Shown: positions 1-8,689, counted from the first letter of the stretch. The stretch: 20,952 nt of DNA from JBCCFK01 sp965262315 (GCA_965262315.1 CBDHFJ010000154.1:1-20952), one strand, 5' to 3'. Made by a program: numbers and translations. Notes: a model not told the origin generated them from the letters alone.

Positions 1-359
1 TGGCGATGGCGCCGGCGATCGTCTGCCGGTCGATGTCGCCCAGGTTGGGGAGCGCGAAGCCCTGGCTCTGGAGGAGGACGTTGAGGTCAGCGAGCACCGT
101 GCCGGCGCCCACACGCACCTCGCCGGTCGTGCGGTCCACACCCCGGAGCCCGGCGAAGGCGCCGACGTCGACGAAGAGGTCGTCGGTCGCGGCGATCGCG
201 CTGAACGAATGCCCCGAGCCGACCACCTTCACCTTGCGACGCTCGGCCACACCCCGGCCCACGATCGCCGTGAGTTCGGCTTCGGATCGGGGCCGCAGGA
301 CGTCGACAGGGATGGGTGTGCTGGTTGCCGCCCCAGTTGATCCAGTGGTGATCGTGCAT
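1..359 (-). pseudogene. FAD-linked oxidase, D-arabinono/L-gulono-1,4-lactone oxidase type, N-terminal part, apparent frameshift
   Basis: The minus strand encodes the N-terminus of a VAO/PCMH-type flavoprotein of the sugar-1,4-lactone oxidase family; the C-terminus lies beyond position 1. The ATG at 359 gives a family-like opening containing WINWGGNQ. About 17 codons in, at the CCC on the minus strand (window 309-311), the recognisable reading moves forward by one base and continues as VDVLRPRSEAEL, then VKVVGSGHSFSAIA (the GSGHSF histidine region where FAD is commonly bound), VGAGTVLADLN and LPNLGDIDRQTIAGAI. One extra base at CCC-T explains the break. It may be a sequencing error, a broken gene or a +1 shift site. 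The start is supported by a TACTCT -10 box 8 nt upstream. The family identity is firm; the exact substrate is not. Enzymes of this family oxidise aldonolactones to ascorbate-like products. Confidence 0.72.
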
Positions 360-367
360 CGGGGCGG

Positions 368-373
368 AGAGTA
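368..373 (-). promoter_or_regulatory. -10 box of FAD-oxidase gene (leaderless type)
   Basis: TACTCT on the minus strand matches the actinobacterial TANNNT -10 pattern. It sits 8 nt before the ATG at 359, so transcription should begin at or next to the start codon. No Shine-Dalgarno sequence is visible. No convincing -35 was seen. Confidence 0.45.
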
Positions 374-435
374 CCGTCGGTCGATGGACGACGGGCGCGA
401 CGGCTGGATCGCCGGCTTCAACGCAACAACGGCTG

Positions 436-2100
436 CTACATCGCCGCCTTGATGCCCAGGGAGGCGAAGTCCTTCTTCTCGTAGTTGGCCCGGAACATGT
501 CGCGGAGCTTCGCGGCCTGCTCGTCGTAGGCCTGCGGGTCGTCCCAGGTGTCGCGCGGGTTGAGGACCTCGTCGGGGACCTCGGCGCAGGTGGTGGGCAT
601 GCGCAGGCCCAGCGTGGGCTCGGTCATGAGGTCCTGGTCGTCGAACTCACCGTCGAGGGCGGCGTCGAGCAGGGCTCGCGTGTGCTTGAGCGACATGCGC
701 TCGCCCTTGCCGTACGGACCGCCGGTCCAGCCGGTGTTCAACAGGATGCAGCGGGTCTCGTGGTCGGCCATGCGCTTGGCCAGCAGTTCGGCGTACACGT
801 GCGCCTTCTGCGACATGAACGGACCACCGAAGCAGGCCGAGAACGTCGCCTCGGGCTCGGTGATGCCCACCTCGGTGCCGGCCAGCTTCGAGGTGAAGCC
901 GGTGACGAAGTGGTACATCACCTCGTGCGGCTCGAGGATCGACACCGGAGGCAGCACGCCGAACGCATCGGCGGTCAGCAGCACGATGGTGTCGGGATGG
1001 GGGCCGCGGGCACCCTCGGCGACGCCCGGGTTGCAGTCGAGCGGGTACGCGAACCGGGTGTTCTCGGTGATCGAGCCGTCCGTCAGGTCGAACTCCTGCG
1101 GATCGGTCTCCTCGATCGCCTTGCCGGCCAGCGGCGGCACGTTCTCGATCAGCGTGCCCTTCATGCTCATCGCGGCGGCGATGACCGGCTCGGCCTCCTT
1201 GTTGAGGTCGATCAGCTTGGCGTAGCAACCGTCCTCGAAGTTGGCGACGCCGGCGTCGGTCCACACGTGCTCGTCGTCGCCGATCAGCAGGCGGTCGGGG
1301 TCGGCCGACAGCGTGGTCTTGCCGGTGCCGGAGAGGCCGAAGAGGATGGCCGAGGTGCCGTCGTCGCCGACGTTGGCCGAGCAGTGCATCGACAGCTGGC
1401 CCTTGGCGGGCAGCACGTAGTTCATCGCGGTGAACATCGTCTTCTTGTTCACGCCGCAGTAGTCGGCCCGACCCGCCACCAGGGCGACCCGGTTGACGAT
1501 GTCCATGATCACGCAGCGCTCGGACTTGGTGCCGTCGCGCTCGGGGTCGCAGTGGAACGACGGGACGTTGATGATGGTCCAGCCGGTCTCCGGCCGATCG
1601 GAGTCCTCGCGAACGCCCTTCGGGAACATGATGTTGCAGAAGTAGGCGTGCGTCGCGTACTCGCCGACGAAGCGGTAGGGCTCGGCGAACTCGGGATCCC
1701 AGCCGCAGAACACGTCGGTGACGTAGAGCTCGGCGTTGCGCTCGTTCAGGTGCTGGATCACCCGCGGCAGCAGCGCGTCGAACTTGTCGGGGTCGAACTG
1801 GCTGAAGCCGTCCTTCCACCAGACGGTGTCGATCACCTCGGGCCGAGCGACGGCGTAGGTGTCGTTGACCGGCCGGCCGGTGCAGCTGGGGTCGGAGTAG
1901 TAGACGAGGGGCCCGTTCACCCCCAGCGCCGTGGGGAAGGACTTCTGCTCGTCGTCGGGACCGTCGGGGCGCACTCGCCCGCGGTCGTTGGCGATGGCCG
2001 CGTGGAAGAGCTCGTCCTGGCTCAGTCCGTAGTGGAGGGTGACCGTGTCGAGCCCGAATTGGGTCTGCAACTGGGCGGCCAGGTCAGTGGGGGTGGTCAT
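436..2100 (-). CDS. pckA: Phosphoenolpyruvate carboxykinase (ATP)
   Basis: This enzyme converts oxaloacetate and ATP to phosphoenolpyruvate, CO2 and ADP, the entry step of gluconeogenesis in the cytosol. The product has 554 residues; ATP-type enzymes are usually about 530-550. It carries the PEPCK P-loop GLSGTGKTTLSADP near residues 254-267, the kinase-2/metal region IGDDEHVWTDAGVANFEDG just after it, and NTGWTGGPYGKGERM in the C-terminal half. The ATG at 2100 is preceded by GGAGAG at good spacing. The gene is read towards the FAD-oxidase gene and follows a cold-shock-domain gene on the same strand. Many Actinobacteria use the GTP-type enzyme instead, so the ATP type is a useful lineage marker. 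Family assignment is very secure. Confidence 0.96.
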   Translation of the reverse strand: MTTPTDLAAQLQTQFGLDTVTLHYGLSQDELFHAAIANDRGRVRPDGPDDEQKSFPTALGVNGPLVYYSDPSCTGRPVNDTYAVARPEVIDTVWWKDGFSQFDPDKFDALLPRVIQHLNERNAELYVTDVFCGWDPEFAEPYRFVGEYATHAYFCNIMFPKGVREDSDRPETGWTIINVPSFHCDPERDGTKSERCVIMDIVNRVALVAGRADYCGVNKKTMFTAMNYVLPAKGQLSMHCSANVGDDGTSAILFGLSGTGKTTLSADPDRLLIGDDEHVWTDAGVANFEDGCYAKLIDLNKEAEPVIAAAMSMKGTLIENVPPLAGKAIEETDPQEFDLTDGSITENTRFAYPLDCNPGVAEGARGPHPDTIVLLTADAFGVLPPVSILEPHEVMYHFVTGFTSKLAGTEVGITEPEATFSACFGGPFMSQKAHVYAELLAKRMADHETRCILLNTGWTGGPYGKGERMSLKHTRALLDAALDGEFDDQDLMTEPTLGLRMPTTCAEVPDEVLNPRDTWDDPQAYDEQAAKLRDMFRANYEKKDFASLGIKAAM

Positions 2101-2169
2101 GGGTGCTCTCCGACGTCGTTGTCGTTCGCTGTGTCGTTTGTCCCCGAATCGGCCCCGAAGGGCGGGCGA

Positions 2170-2397
2170 TCAACGCAGGAAGTCGGGCGTGCCCATGTCC
2201 ACTTCGGAACCGAGGCGGAGCGCGGTTGCCTGACCATCGGTGGTCAGGTCGAACACGACCCGCTGTCCCTGGCGGAGCATGCGGAAGACCGAACCCTCGA
2301 GGGCGTCGGCGGCCAGGTCGTACTCGGTGAAGTCCCGCTCGGACATCACGACACCGTCACGGGTGGCGGGGTCGTACGACTTGATGACGCCTTGCAC
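2170..2397 (-). CDS. Short cold-shock-domain-like protein
   Basis: The predicted protein has 75 residues. The opening QGVIKSYDPATRDGVV aligns with the first strands of a CspA/OB fold (compare GTVKWFN...GFGFI). Later come EGSVFRMLRQGQRVVFDL and GQATALRL, which match the closing strands of a cold-shock domain. The aromatic RNP1/RNP2 positions are only partly kept, so RNA or single-strand DNA binding is inferred. The GTG start at 2397 is preferred over the longer open frame because AAGGAG lies 9 nt upstream and the domain begins right there. The gene lies upstream of pckA on the same strand with a 69-bp gap, so co-transcription is possible. Confidence 0.7.
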   Translation of the reverse strand: MQGVIKSYDPATRDGVVMSERDFTEYDLAADALEGSVFRMLRQGQRVVFDLTTDGQATALRLGSEVDMGTPDFLR

Positions 2398-2592
2398 TGG
2401 GGTGGTCTCCTTGCCCGACGACCCCGATGGCCGCCGCTCGTTGGGTAGACCCGACCACGATAACCACCCCGGGGAGTCCGATCTAACCATCCCGGGTGGA
2501 ACTCCTCACCTGCGGGTCGTGCAACGGGTCGGGAGGCCCCGCCGCCGCCGTGTCGCGCCGAGCCGATGTCGTCAGCGTCGGCGACCCACCAT

Positions 2593-2598
2593 TACCCT
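2593..2598 (+). promoter_or_regulatory. -10 box of DAK2/FakA-like gene (leaderless type)
   Basis: TACCCT lies 8 nt before the ATG at 2607. The spacing places the transcript start at or next to the start codon, and there is no Shine-Dalgarno sequence. Confidence 0.45.
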
Positions 2599-2606
2599 TT
2601 CAGGCC

Positions 2607-4256
2607 ATGACCACGCTGGAGCGACTCGACGTCGCCGCCGTCGAGCGGACGCTGGTTGCGTTCCGGGACGCCCTCGTGTCCCACCGAGAGGCCATCAACG
2701 CGCTCAACGTGTATCCCGTGCCCGACGGCGACACCGGGACCAACATGTCGCTGACGCTGCGGTCGGTGGTCGACGAGATCGAAGGGGCCGAGGGGCCCGA
2801 GGCCAAGTGGAAGGCCATCAACCACGGCTCGCTGATGGGTGCGCGTGGCAACTCGGGTGTGATCCTGTCGCAGATCCTGCGGGCGTTGTCCGATTCGCTG
2901 GCCGCTGCCGAGGCCATCGACGCGTCCGCGGTCGCGGCCGCGCTCGGCTCCGCCGCGGAGTCGGCGTACGGCGCCGTGCCCCGTCCGGTCGAAGGCACGA
3001 TCCTCACCGTGGTCCGCGAGAGCGCGGAAGCGGCCACCAGCGTCGCCGCGGAGGGCGTGGCGCTGGTCGAGCTGGTCGAGCGCACCGCGGCGGCCGGCAA
3101 GGTGTCGTTGGAAGGCACGCCGGAGTTGCTGCCGGTGCTCAAGGACGCCGGCGTCGTCGACGCCGGCGGCGCCGGCTTCCTGCTGCTGCTCGACGCCCTG
3201 CTCCACGTCCTCGACGGACGCGAGCTGCCGCCTCCGCCGGTCGTCGACCGCGTCGTGGCCGAGGCGCCGAGCGCACGTCCCGACGATCACGGCGAGTCGG
3301 TCGCCGACCTGCGCTACGAGGTCATGTTCTTCCTCGAAGCGGCTGACGAACGCATCGAGGAGTTCAAGCAGGCCTGGACCGAGGTCGGCGACTCCATCGT
3401 GGTGGTCGGCGGAGACGGGCTGTGGAACTGCCACATCCACTCCAACGACATCGGCGCCTGCATCGAGGCCGGGATCGACGTGGGCCGCCCCAAGCAGATC
3501 CGGGTCACGGATCTCTTCGAGGAGATGGAACACGTCGAGGAGATGCTGTCGCCCGACGGCGACGGGGACACCACGGTCACCATCACCAACCCCGAGCCCG
3601 CCACCACTGCCGTGGTCGCGGTGGCGGTCGGCCACGGGGTCCAGCAGATCTTCGAGTCACTCGGTGTGCACGCCGTGATTCGTGGCGGCCAGTCGATGAA
3701 CCCCTCGACCCGCCAGCTCGTGCAGGCCGTCGAGCAGGTCGACGCCGACCAGGTCGTGATCCTGCCGAACAACAAGAACATCATCCCCGTGGCCGAACAG
3801 GTCGACGGCGAGGTCGCCAAGACCGTCGTCGTCGTGGGCACCCGCGGCATCGCCGAGGGCTTCGCCTCGTTGCTGGCCTACGACCCGGGTGCAGATGCCA
3901 CCACCAATCAGGCCGGCATGGCCGAGGCGGCCGAGGCCGTGGTGGCGGGAGAGGTCACGTGCGCGGTCCGGGAGTCCGACACCGACGCGGGTCGGGTGGC
4001 GCCCGGCGACTGGATCGGCCTCGATCGGGGCGGGGTGAAGACCAAGGGCGACTCGATCGCCGCGGCGGCGACCGCACTGCTCGACCTGCTCGTCACCGAC
4101 GACCACGAGCTCGTGACCGTGATCGCCGGCGAGGACGCCACCGATGACACCAACGATGCCATCGAAGCGTGGCTCGGGGAGCATCGCCCCGACGTCGAGG
4201 TCGAGGTCCACGCCGGCGGCCAGCCGCTCTACCCCTACTACTTCGGCATCGAGTAG
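2607..4256 (+). CDS. DAK2 domain protein, FakA/YloV-type (fatty acid kinase-like catalytic subunit)
   Basis: The product has 549 residues, the usual length for FakA/YloV proteins. The N-terminal DhaL/DAK2 domain contains NVYPVPDGDTGTNM (about residues 33-46), the Mg-ADP aspartate loop, and GARGNSGVILSQILR further on. A middle domain carries NCHIHSNDIGACIEAG near residue 273. The C-terminal domain contains NNKNIIPVAEQV near residue 388. In Firmicutes, FakA phosphorylates fatty acids delivered by a DegV-type FakB; the substrate here is inferred, and no FakB gene is present in the window. The ATG at 2607 is chosen because the domain starts there and a -10 box lies 8 nt upstream; 37 further in-frame codons upstream look non-coding. 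DAK2 followed by recG, rsmD and coaD is a conserved Gram-positive gene order, here interrupted by accessory genes. Confidence 0.9.
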   Translation: MTTLERLDVAAVERTLVAFRDALVSHREAINALNVYPVPDGDTGTNMSLTLRSVVDEIEGAEGPEAKWKAINHGSLMGARGNSGVILSQILRALSDSLAAAEAIDASAVAAALGSAAESAYGAVPRPVEGTILTVVRESAEAATSVAAEGVALVELVERTAAAGKVSLEGTPELLPVLKDAGVVDAGGAGFLLLLDALLHVLDGRELPPPPVVDRVVAEAPSARPDDHGESVADLRYEVMFFLEAADERIEEFKQAWTEVGDSIVVVGGDGLWNCHIHSNDIGACIEAGIDVGRPKQIRVTDLFEEMEHVEEMLSPDGDGDTTVTITNPEPATTAVVAVAVGHGVQQIFESLGVHAVIRGGQSMNPSTRQLVQAVEQVDADQVVILPNNKNIIPVAEQVDGEVAKTVVVVGTRGIAEGFASLLAYDPGADATTNQAGMAEAAEAVVAGEVTCAVRESDTDAGRVAPGDWIGLDRGGVKTKGDSIAAAATALLDLLVTDDHELVTVIAGEDATDDTNDAIEAWLGEHRPDVEVEVHAGGQPLYPYYFGIE

Positions 4257-4292
4257 CCGCGACCACCTCTGTCGGGTCCCCGGTCCGGGAGC

Positions 4293-4313
4293 CCGGCCTC
4301 GTGTCGGGGCCGG
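4293..4313. terminator. GC-rich hairpin between convergent genes
   Basis: CCGGCCTC and GGGGCCGG form an 8-bp stem (one G-U pair) around a 5-nt loop. It sits in the 67-bp gap between the convergent DAK2 and SRPBCC genes. There is no U-tract, which is common for actinobacterial terminators. Function is inferred from position. Confidence 0.4.
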
Positions 4314-4323
4314 CGGACGTCGG

Positions 4324-4797
4324 TCAATCCTCCGCCGCTCGCTTCAGCGCGGCGAGGGTGTCGCGCATCATGGTCTCGGTGTAGGCCACACGCGCCGCGA
4401 ACTGCTCGGGGGTTGCGGCCTCCATCGCCGGCGTCTTGTTCACCACCCACCAGCGCTCCGTGACCCTGGTGGCACCATCGGCAGTGGGGGCGAACTCGTA
4501 GCTCCACCACGTGCAGTTCCGGTCGACGCCGAGGACGACGAAGGTGAAGTCACGTCCGCGGTCCGCCGCGGCCACCTCACACGCACGCTCCCAGCTGCGG
4601 TCCGTCGTCTCGTTCTCGCCCATGAACCAGTCGCCCACCCGACCGGTACCGCCGTCGAGCCATCGGCCTCCCGTGCTCTCTGGGGACCACTCACCCATGC
4701 GGGTGATGTCGCTCACCATGTCGAAGAGGAGCTCCGGTGACGCATCGATGACGACGTCGACGGCATGCGAGGCGATGGCAGCGGATGGTGGACGCAC
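4324..4797 (-). CDS. SRPBCC-family protein (START/polyketide-cyclase-like)
   Basis: The product has 157 residues in the SRPBCC helix-grip pattern. It begins with VDVVIDASPELLFDMVSDIT and WSPES, has a central region WERACEVAAADRGRDFTFVV, then WWSYEFAP and TRVTERWWVV, and ends in a long helix. Such proteins bind hydrophobic ligands; some are cyclases or lipid carriers. The ligand cannot be read from the sequence. The start is a GTG at 4797. The gene lies 25 bp downstream of the end of the GNAT gene on the same strand and may be its operon partner. It converges on the DAK2 gene. Confidence 0.72.
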   Translation of the reverse strand: MRPPSAAIASHAVDVVIDASPELLFDMVSDITRMGEWSPESTGGRWLDGGTGRVGDWFMGENETTDRSWERACEVAAADRGRDFTFVVLGVDRNCTWWSYEFAPTADGATRVTERWWVVNKTPAMEAATPEQFAARVAYTETMMRDTLAALKRAAED

Positions 4798-4822
4798 ACC
4801 GAAGGCTTAGCAGTTGCTCGTC

Positions 4823-5326
4823 TCAGAGTGCCCGAGTCATCCGCAGCTCGCCGTTGCAGGGGTCACCGGGGCGGGCGATGAAGTCCGGTGTGTGGCTGAA
4901 GCCGCACCGCTCGTAGAGCGCGATGGCGTGGTCGTTGCCCTGGACCACCCACAGCCCCACGCTCGGCGCGCCGATCTCGCGCCCCCAGTCGACGACGGCG
5001 TCGACGAGCGCGGCACCGGCGCCTGTGCCGCGCCCTTGGGGAGCGACCCACATCGCCACCAGTTCGAGCTGTGGGTCGTCGGGTTCGGGATGCATACCCG
5101 TCACCATGCCCACCCAGTCGCCGTCGCGCTCGGCGATGAAGGTGGCCAGCACGTCGCCGCTGGCGTTGGTCTCCGCCCGCTCGACCCAGAACGCGACCGG
5201 CTCGTCCACCATGTCTTCGTGCCTCGTGGTGAAGGCGTACGGAGCGTCGGCGAGCGCGGCGAGCCGGAGTTCTCGGAGCGGCAACGCCTCGTCGGCGCGG
5301 ATGCGACGGACAGTGAGGGGAACCAT
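4823..5326 (-). CDS. GNAT-family N-acetyltransferase
   Basis: The product has 167 residues. It opens with LTVRRIRADEALPLRELRL and holds the acetyl-CoA pyrophosphate-binding motif VAPQGRGTGAGAALVDAV, followed by NDHAIALYERCGF, the standard final GNAT helix and strand. The substrate is unknown. The ATG at 5326 is chosen over an upstream in-frame start because the fold begins here and TACTGT lies 6 nt upstream. The gene diverges from recG across a 91-bp gap. Confidence 0.85.
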   Translation of the reverse strand: MVPLTVRRIRADEALPLRELRLAALADAPYAFTTRHEDMVDEPVAFWVERAETNASGDVLATFIAERDGDWVGMVTGMHPEPDDPQLELVAMWVAPQGRGTGAGAALVDAVVDWGREIGAPSVGLWVVQGNDHAIALYERCGFSHTPDFIARPGDPCNGELRMTRAL

Positions 5327-5332
5327 GGACGG

Positions 5333-5338
5333 ACAGTA
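5333..5338 (-). promoter_or_regulatory. -10 box of GNAT gene (leaderless type)
   Basis: TACTGT on the minus strand is 6 nt before the ATG at 5326, with no Shine-Dalgarno sequence. It forms a divergent promoter region with recG. Confidence 0.42.
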
Positions 5339-5404
5339 GGGCCGCTCGGTCCCGTCGTCGTGGGGATTTCGGTGTCGCTCCCCGTCAACGTCACCGCACG
5401 GCGC

Positions 5405-5410
5405 TAGACA
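5405..5410 (+). promoter_or_regulatory. Probable -10 box of recG
   Basis: TAGACA lies 7 nt before the ATG at 5418. It differs from TANNNT in the last base, but the spacing is the same as for the other leaderless starts in this window. Confidence 0.3.
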
Positions 5411-5417
5411 GAAGCCC

Positions 5418-7568
5418 ATGGCGGTCGACGACGCTCCGCTCACCCTGGCCGATCTGGACCAGATTCCGGTCACCCGCCTCAAGGGCGTGGGGGAGAAGAA
5501 GGCGGCTGGGCTCGCGCACGCAGACATCGCCACGGTCCTCGATCTGTTGACGCACTACCCCCGCCGCTACATCGACCGCACGCGTGAGGCCAGCATCGGC
5601 AGCCTGGCCGAAGGCGACGAGGGCATGGTGCTCGCCGAGATCGAACGGGTCGACAGCCGCCGCACCCGCAACCGCCGGACCATGGTCACGGTCCGGGTCA
5701 CCGACGGCACCGGCACGATGACGCTCACGTTCTTCAACCAGCCGTGGCGCGAGCGTCAGTTGCGCATCGGGATGCAGGCGGTGGTCTTCGGCAAGATGGA
5801 GACGTATCGGGGCGGTCGCCAGATGACGAACCCGATCGTCGACCTGGTCGGGGACCGCACCGGCCGCATCGTGCCGGTGTACCCGCAGTCCGAGAAGGCC
5901 GGCATCCACACCTGGGAGTTCGGGGGATGGGCTGCCGACGCGCTCGCCAAGGCCGCGCCCCGCGGCTTCGCCGAGCCGTTGCCCGAGCCGGTGCGGCGCC
6001 GGTTCGATCTGGCGGGGCGGGCCGCCTCGTTCGCCGGCATCCACGCCCCCGAGTCGATGGCCGACGTGGCCAACGCCCGCCGCCGCCTGGTGTTCGACGA
6101 GCTGCTGCGCATCCAGCTGCTGCTCGTCCTGCGCAAGCGAGCGTTGGAGGCCTCCACCCACGGCGTGGCCCACGACACGAGCGGCGTGCTCTTCGATGAG
6201 CTCATGGCATCGCTGCCGTTCGACCTGACCGGGGCCCAGGCGCGGGCGGTTGCCGAGATCCGCCACGACCTCGGCGGCGACGCGCCCATGCACCGTCTGC
6301 TGCAAGGCGATGTCGGTGCCGGCAAGACGCTCGTCGCCGTCTCTGCATTGCTGACCGCCGTCGAGGGCGGCCACCAGGGCGCGTTGATGGCGCCCACCGA
6401 GGTCTTGGCCGAGCAGCACCATCTGGGCATCGGGCAGTTCCTCGAGGGCTTCACCGTGCCCGATCCCACCACGCTGCTGGGCGAGCGCGAGCTGCGGGTC
6501 GCCCTGCTCACCAACCGGGTGGGTGCGGCCGACCGGCGCCGCATCCAGGCCGAGCTGACAGCAGGCCAGATCGACATCGCCGTCGGCACCCATGCCCTGA
6601 TCCAGGAGGGCATCGAGTTCCACAGCCTCGGCGTCGTGGTGATCGACGAGCAGCATCGGTTCGGCGTCGACCAGCGCGCGGCCCTGCGCGACAAGGGTGC
6701 AGGAGCGGCGGTCCCCGACGTGCTCGTCATGACCGCCACGCCGATTCCGCGCACGGCGGCCATGACGGTCTACGGCGACCTCGACGTGTCGGTGCTCGAC
6801 GAGCTGCCGCCGGGACGCACCCCAATCGTCACGGAGTGGCGTACGTCCGAACACGCCGACGAGGAGGGTGAGGGGAGCGTCTGGGACGAGGTGCGGTCCC
6901 AGGTTGCGGCCGGGCACCAGGCCTACGTCGTGTGTCCGCTGATCGGTGAGAGCGACAAGCTCGAGGTGGCCTCGGCACAGGAGACCTACGACCGGCTGAC
7001 CGCCGAGGATCTCGACGGCCTCAAGGTCGGGCTGCTCCACGGTCGGCTCTCCTCCGCCGAGAAGGAGCAGGTCATGGGCTTGTTCCGCAGCGGCGCCCTC
7101 GACGTGCTCGTCGCCACCACCGTGATCGAGGTCGGCGTGGACGTGCCCAACGCCACGGTGATGGTGATCCTCGACGCCGACCGGTTCGGCATCGCGCAGC
7201 TCCACCAGCTCCGTGGTCGCGTCGGCCGTGGGGCCGCCGAGTCGTACTGCTACCTGGTCGGCGAGGGCGCCACGCCAGACGCCGAGGAGCGGCTCTCGGC
7301 GTTGGTGCGCACCACCGACGGCTTCGAGCTGGCCGAGGTCGACCTCGAGCTCCGCGGCGAGGGCACGATCATGGGCGACCGCCAGAAGGGCAGGAACGAT
7401 CTGAAGCTGGCGTCGTTGCGACGGGACAAGGAGTGGGTGGCCCACGCCCGCGAGGTCGCCATCGAGTTGGTCGACGCATCGCCGGGCCTCGCCGATCATC
7501 CGCAGTTGCGGGCCGAGATCGACCTGCTGCTCGACGAGGACGAGGCCGAGTACCTTCTCAAGTCGTGA
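5418..7568 (+). CDS. recG: ATP-dependent DNA helicase RecG
   Basis: RecG remodels stalled replication forks and branch-migrates Holliday junctions. The product has 716 residues, about the usual length. The N-terminal wedge region begins with TRLKGVGEKKAAGL and LLTHYPRRYIDR, followed by an OB-fold wedge. Helicase motifs follow in order: LLQGDVGAGKT (Walker A, about residues 295-305), APTEVLAEQH, VIDEQHRFGV (DEQH box, about 407-416), TATPIPRT, then TTVIEVGVDVPNATV and QLHQLRGRVGRG in the second RecA-like lobe. The ATG at 5418 starts the domain correctly. The stop TGA overlaps the GTG of the next gene (GTGA), so translation is probably coupled. Confidence 0.97.
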   Translation: MAVDDAPLTLADLDQIPVTRLKGVGEKKAAGLAHADIATVLDLLTHYPRRYIDRTREASIGSLAEGDEGMVLAEIERVDSRRTRNRRTMVTVRVTDGTGTMTLTFFNQPWRERQLRIGMQAVVFGKMETYRGGRQMTNPIVDLVGDRTGRIVPVYPQSEKAGIHTWEFGGWAADALAKAAPRGFAEPLPEPVRRRFDLAGRAASFAGIHAPESMADVANARRRLVFDELLRIQLLLVLRKRALEASTHGVAHDTSGVLFDELMASLPFDLTGAQARAVAEIRHDLGGDAPMHRLLQGDVGAGKTLVAVSALLTAVEGGHQGALMAPTEVLAEQHHLGIGQFLEGFTVPDPTTLLGERELRVALLTNRVGAADRRRIQAELTAGQIDIAVGTHALIQEGIEFHSLGVVVIDEQHRFGVDQRAALRDKGAGAAVPDVLVMTATPIPRTAAMTVYGDLDVSVLDELPPGRTPIVTEWRTSEHADEEGEGSVWDEVRSQVAAGHQAYVVCPLIGESDKLEVASAQETYDRLTAEDLDGLKVGLLHGRLSSAEKEQVMGLFRSGALDVLVATTVIEVGVDVPNATVMVILDADRFGIAQLHQLRGRVGRGAAESYCYLVGEGATPDAEERLSALVRTTDGFELAEVDLELRGEGTIMGDRQKGRNDLKLASLRRDKEWVAHAREVAIELVDASPGLADHPQLRAEIDLLLDEDEAEYLLKS

Positions 7569-8176
7569 GCAGCTCCGAGCCGTCCCGGGTCAGCGCCGAC
7601 GATCAGTTCGCCGACATCCTGGCCGACGCCTTCGCCGACGACCCGTTCATGGCGTGGATCTTCGGCGACCGTGCGGCTCGGGACGCGGCCTTGCCGGTCT
7701 GGTGGCGGTTCATCGGTGCCAACACACCGGACGACGCCGAGCTGTGGCGCATCGGGGGCGAGGCAGCATCGCTGTGGCACCCGCCCCGTCACACCCAGGA
7801 GCCGGAGGCCGAGCCCGACGAGTCCGAGGACGACGAGCCCAATCCGTTCGTGGAGATGATGCTGCCGTTCGTCGGTGCCCGCCTCCCCGAGATCGTGGAC
7901 ATGCTCGGCCGGGGTCGCAATGCCCGGCCGGAGGAGCCCCACTGGTACCTCCTGGCCCTCGGTACCAGGGCCGCCAGTCAGGGCCACGGTCTGGGCGCTC
8001 GCATCGTGCGGCCGGTCATCGAGCGTTGTGACGCCGAGGGGATCGGCACCTATCTGGAGTCGAGCAACCCCCGCAACATCCCCTTCTACCATCGCCTGGG
8101 CTACGAGATCGTCAACGAGACCTGGACCCCCGACGACACCACCGTGGTGACGGGCATGTGGCGCGCCGCCCGCTGA
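7565..8176 (+). CDS. GNAT-family acetyltransferase, coupled to recG
   Basis: The product has 203 residues from a GTG that overlaps the recG stop by 4 bp. The GNAT signature is in the second half: HWYLLALGTR, then SQGHGLGARIVRPV (acetyl-CoA motif), LESSNPRNIPFYHRLGYEIV and a closing strand. The middle contains a very acidic stretch, EPEAEPDESEDDEPNP, probably a flexible loop. This resembles the group of acetyltransferases with a long insert before the CoA motif. The substrate is unknown. Its coupling to recG looks like local gene arrangement rather than a shared pathway. Confidence 0.85.
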   Translation: MSSSEPSRVSADDQFADILADAFADDPFMAWIFGDRAARDAALPVWWRFIGANTPDDAELWRIGGEAASLWHPPRHTQEPEAEPDESEDDEPNPFVEMMLPFVGARLPEIVDMLGRGRNARPEEPHWYLLALGTRAASQGHGLGARIVRPVIERCDAEGIGTYLESSNPRNIPFYHRLGYEIVNETWTPDDTTVVTGMWRAAR

Positions 8177-8193
8177 CCCGATCGGACGTCAGC
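8172..8193. terminator. Hairpin spanning two convergent stop codons
   Basis: GCTGAC and GTCAGC form a 6-bp stem around a 10-nt loop that itself contains the palindrome CCGATCGG. It covers the stop codons of the GNAT and NTF2-like genes, which end 12 bp apart. A bidirectional terminator is plausible but unproven. Confidence 0.32.
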
Positions 8194-8686
8194 TGAGCAG
8201 GGGAGCGGTGTCGACGTACTCGTCGACTCGGGTGATCAGCCCGTCGGCATCGACGCGGATGACCACGCACGCCGGCAGATCGACGTCGCGCCCGTCGGGT
8301 GTGGTCGACACCACGTGGTGTTCTTCGACCACGACCTGATCCCCGGTGACCCGACGCACCTCGGTGTAGTGGTGGTCGCCGAGGACGTCGCGGAACCCGG
8401 CGATCATCGGTCGGGCCACGGCCCACGTCATCTGCACGCCGTTCTGCACGATCAGCGCGTCGGGTGCGAACAGCGACCCAGCGGTGTCGAGGTCGTGGGC
8501 GACAAAGGCATCGAACAGGCGGCCAGCAACAGCTTCCAGTGCATCGGCGTCCATGCCGCCGGACGCTAGTTCGTCAGCGTCGAGACGCGGTGGGAAGACC
8601 GGGTACTCGAGCGTGGGTGCGTGTCGGGCGGGGAACGCCTCGGCCAGTTCGAGCGCCGCTGCGAGCTCCAGGCCGATGTCGCGCAT
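8189..8686 (-). CDS. NTF2-like / SnoaL-like protein
   Basis: The product has 165 residues. The region from about residue 45 (MDADALEAVAGRLFDAF, FVAHDLDTAGSLFAPDALI, then EEHHVVSTT and a closing ITRVDEYVDT) matches the cone-shaped NTF2/SnoaL fold used by ketosteroid-isomerase-like enzymes and small-molecule-binding proteins. The first 44 residues are an extension of unclear role. The ATG at 8686 lies 3 bp after the VOC stop, which supports the long form; the internal methionine at residue 45 is an alternative start. It is the last gene of a three-gene minus-strand operon. Confidence 0.75.
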   Translation of the reverse strand: MRDIGLELAAALELAEAFPARHAPTLEYPVFPPRLDADELASGGMDADALEAVAGRLFDAFVAHDLDTAGSLFAPDALIVQNGVQMTWAVARPMIAGFRDVLGDHHYTEVRRVTGDQVVVEEHHVVSTTPDGRDVDLPACVVIRVDADGLITRVDEYVDTAPLLS

Positions 8687-8689
8687 CTC

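Noticed and set aside
682..2448. Long plus-strand open frame opposite pckA
   Set aside because: It is antisense to a clearly conserved enzyme, has no recognisable domain, and is explained by the high GC content that removes stops from other frames.
5391..7499. 702-codon minus-strand open frame
   Set aside because: It runs opposite recG and has low-complexity His/Asp/Arg/Gly composition; it is a shadow of recG codons.
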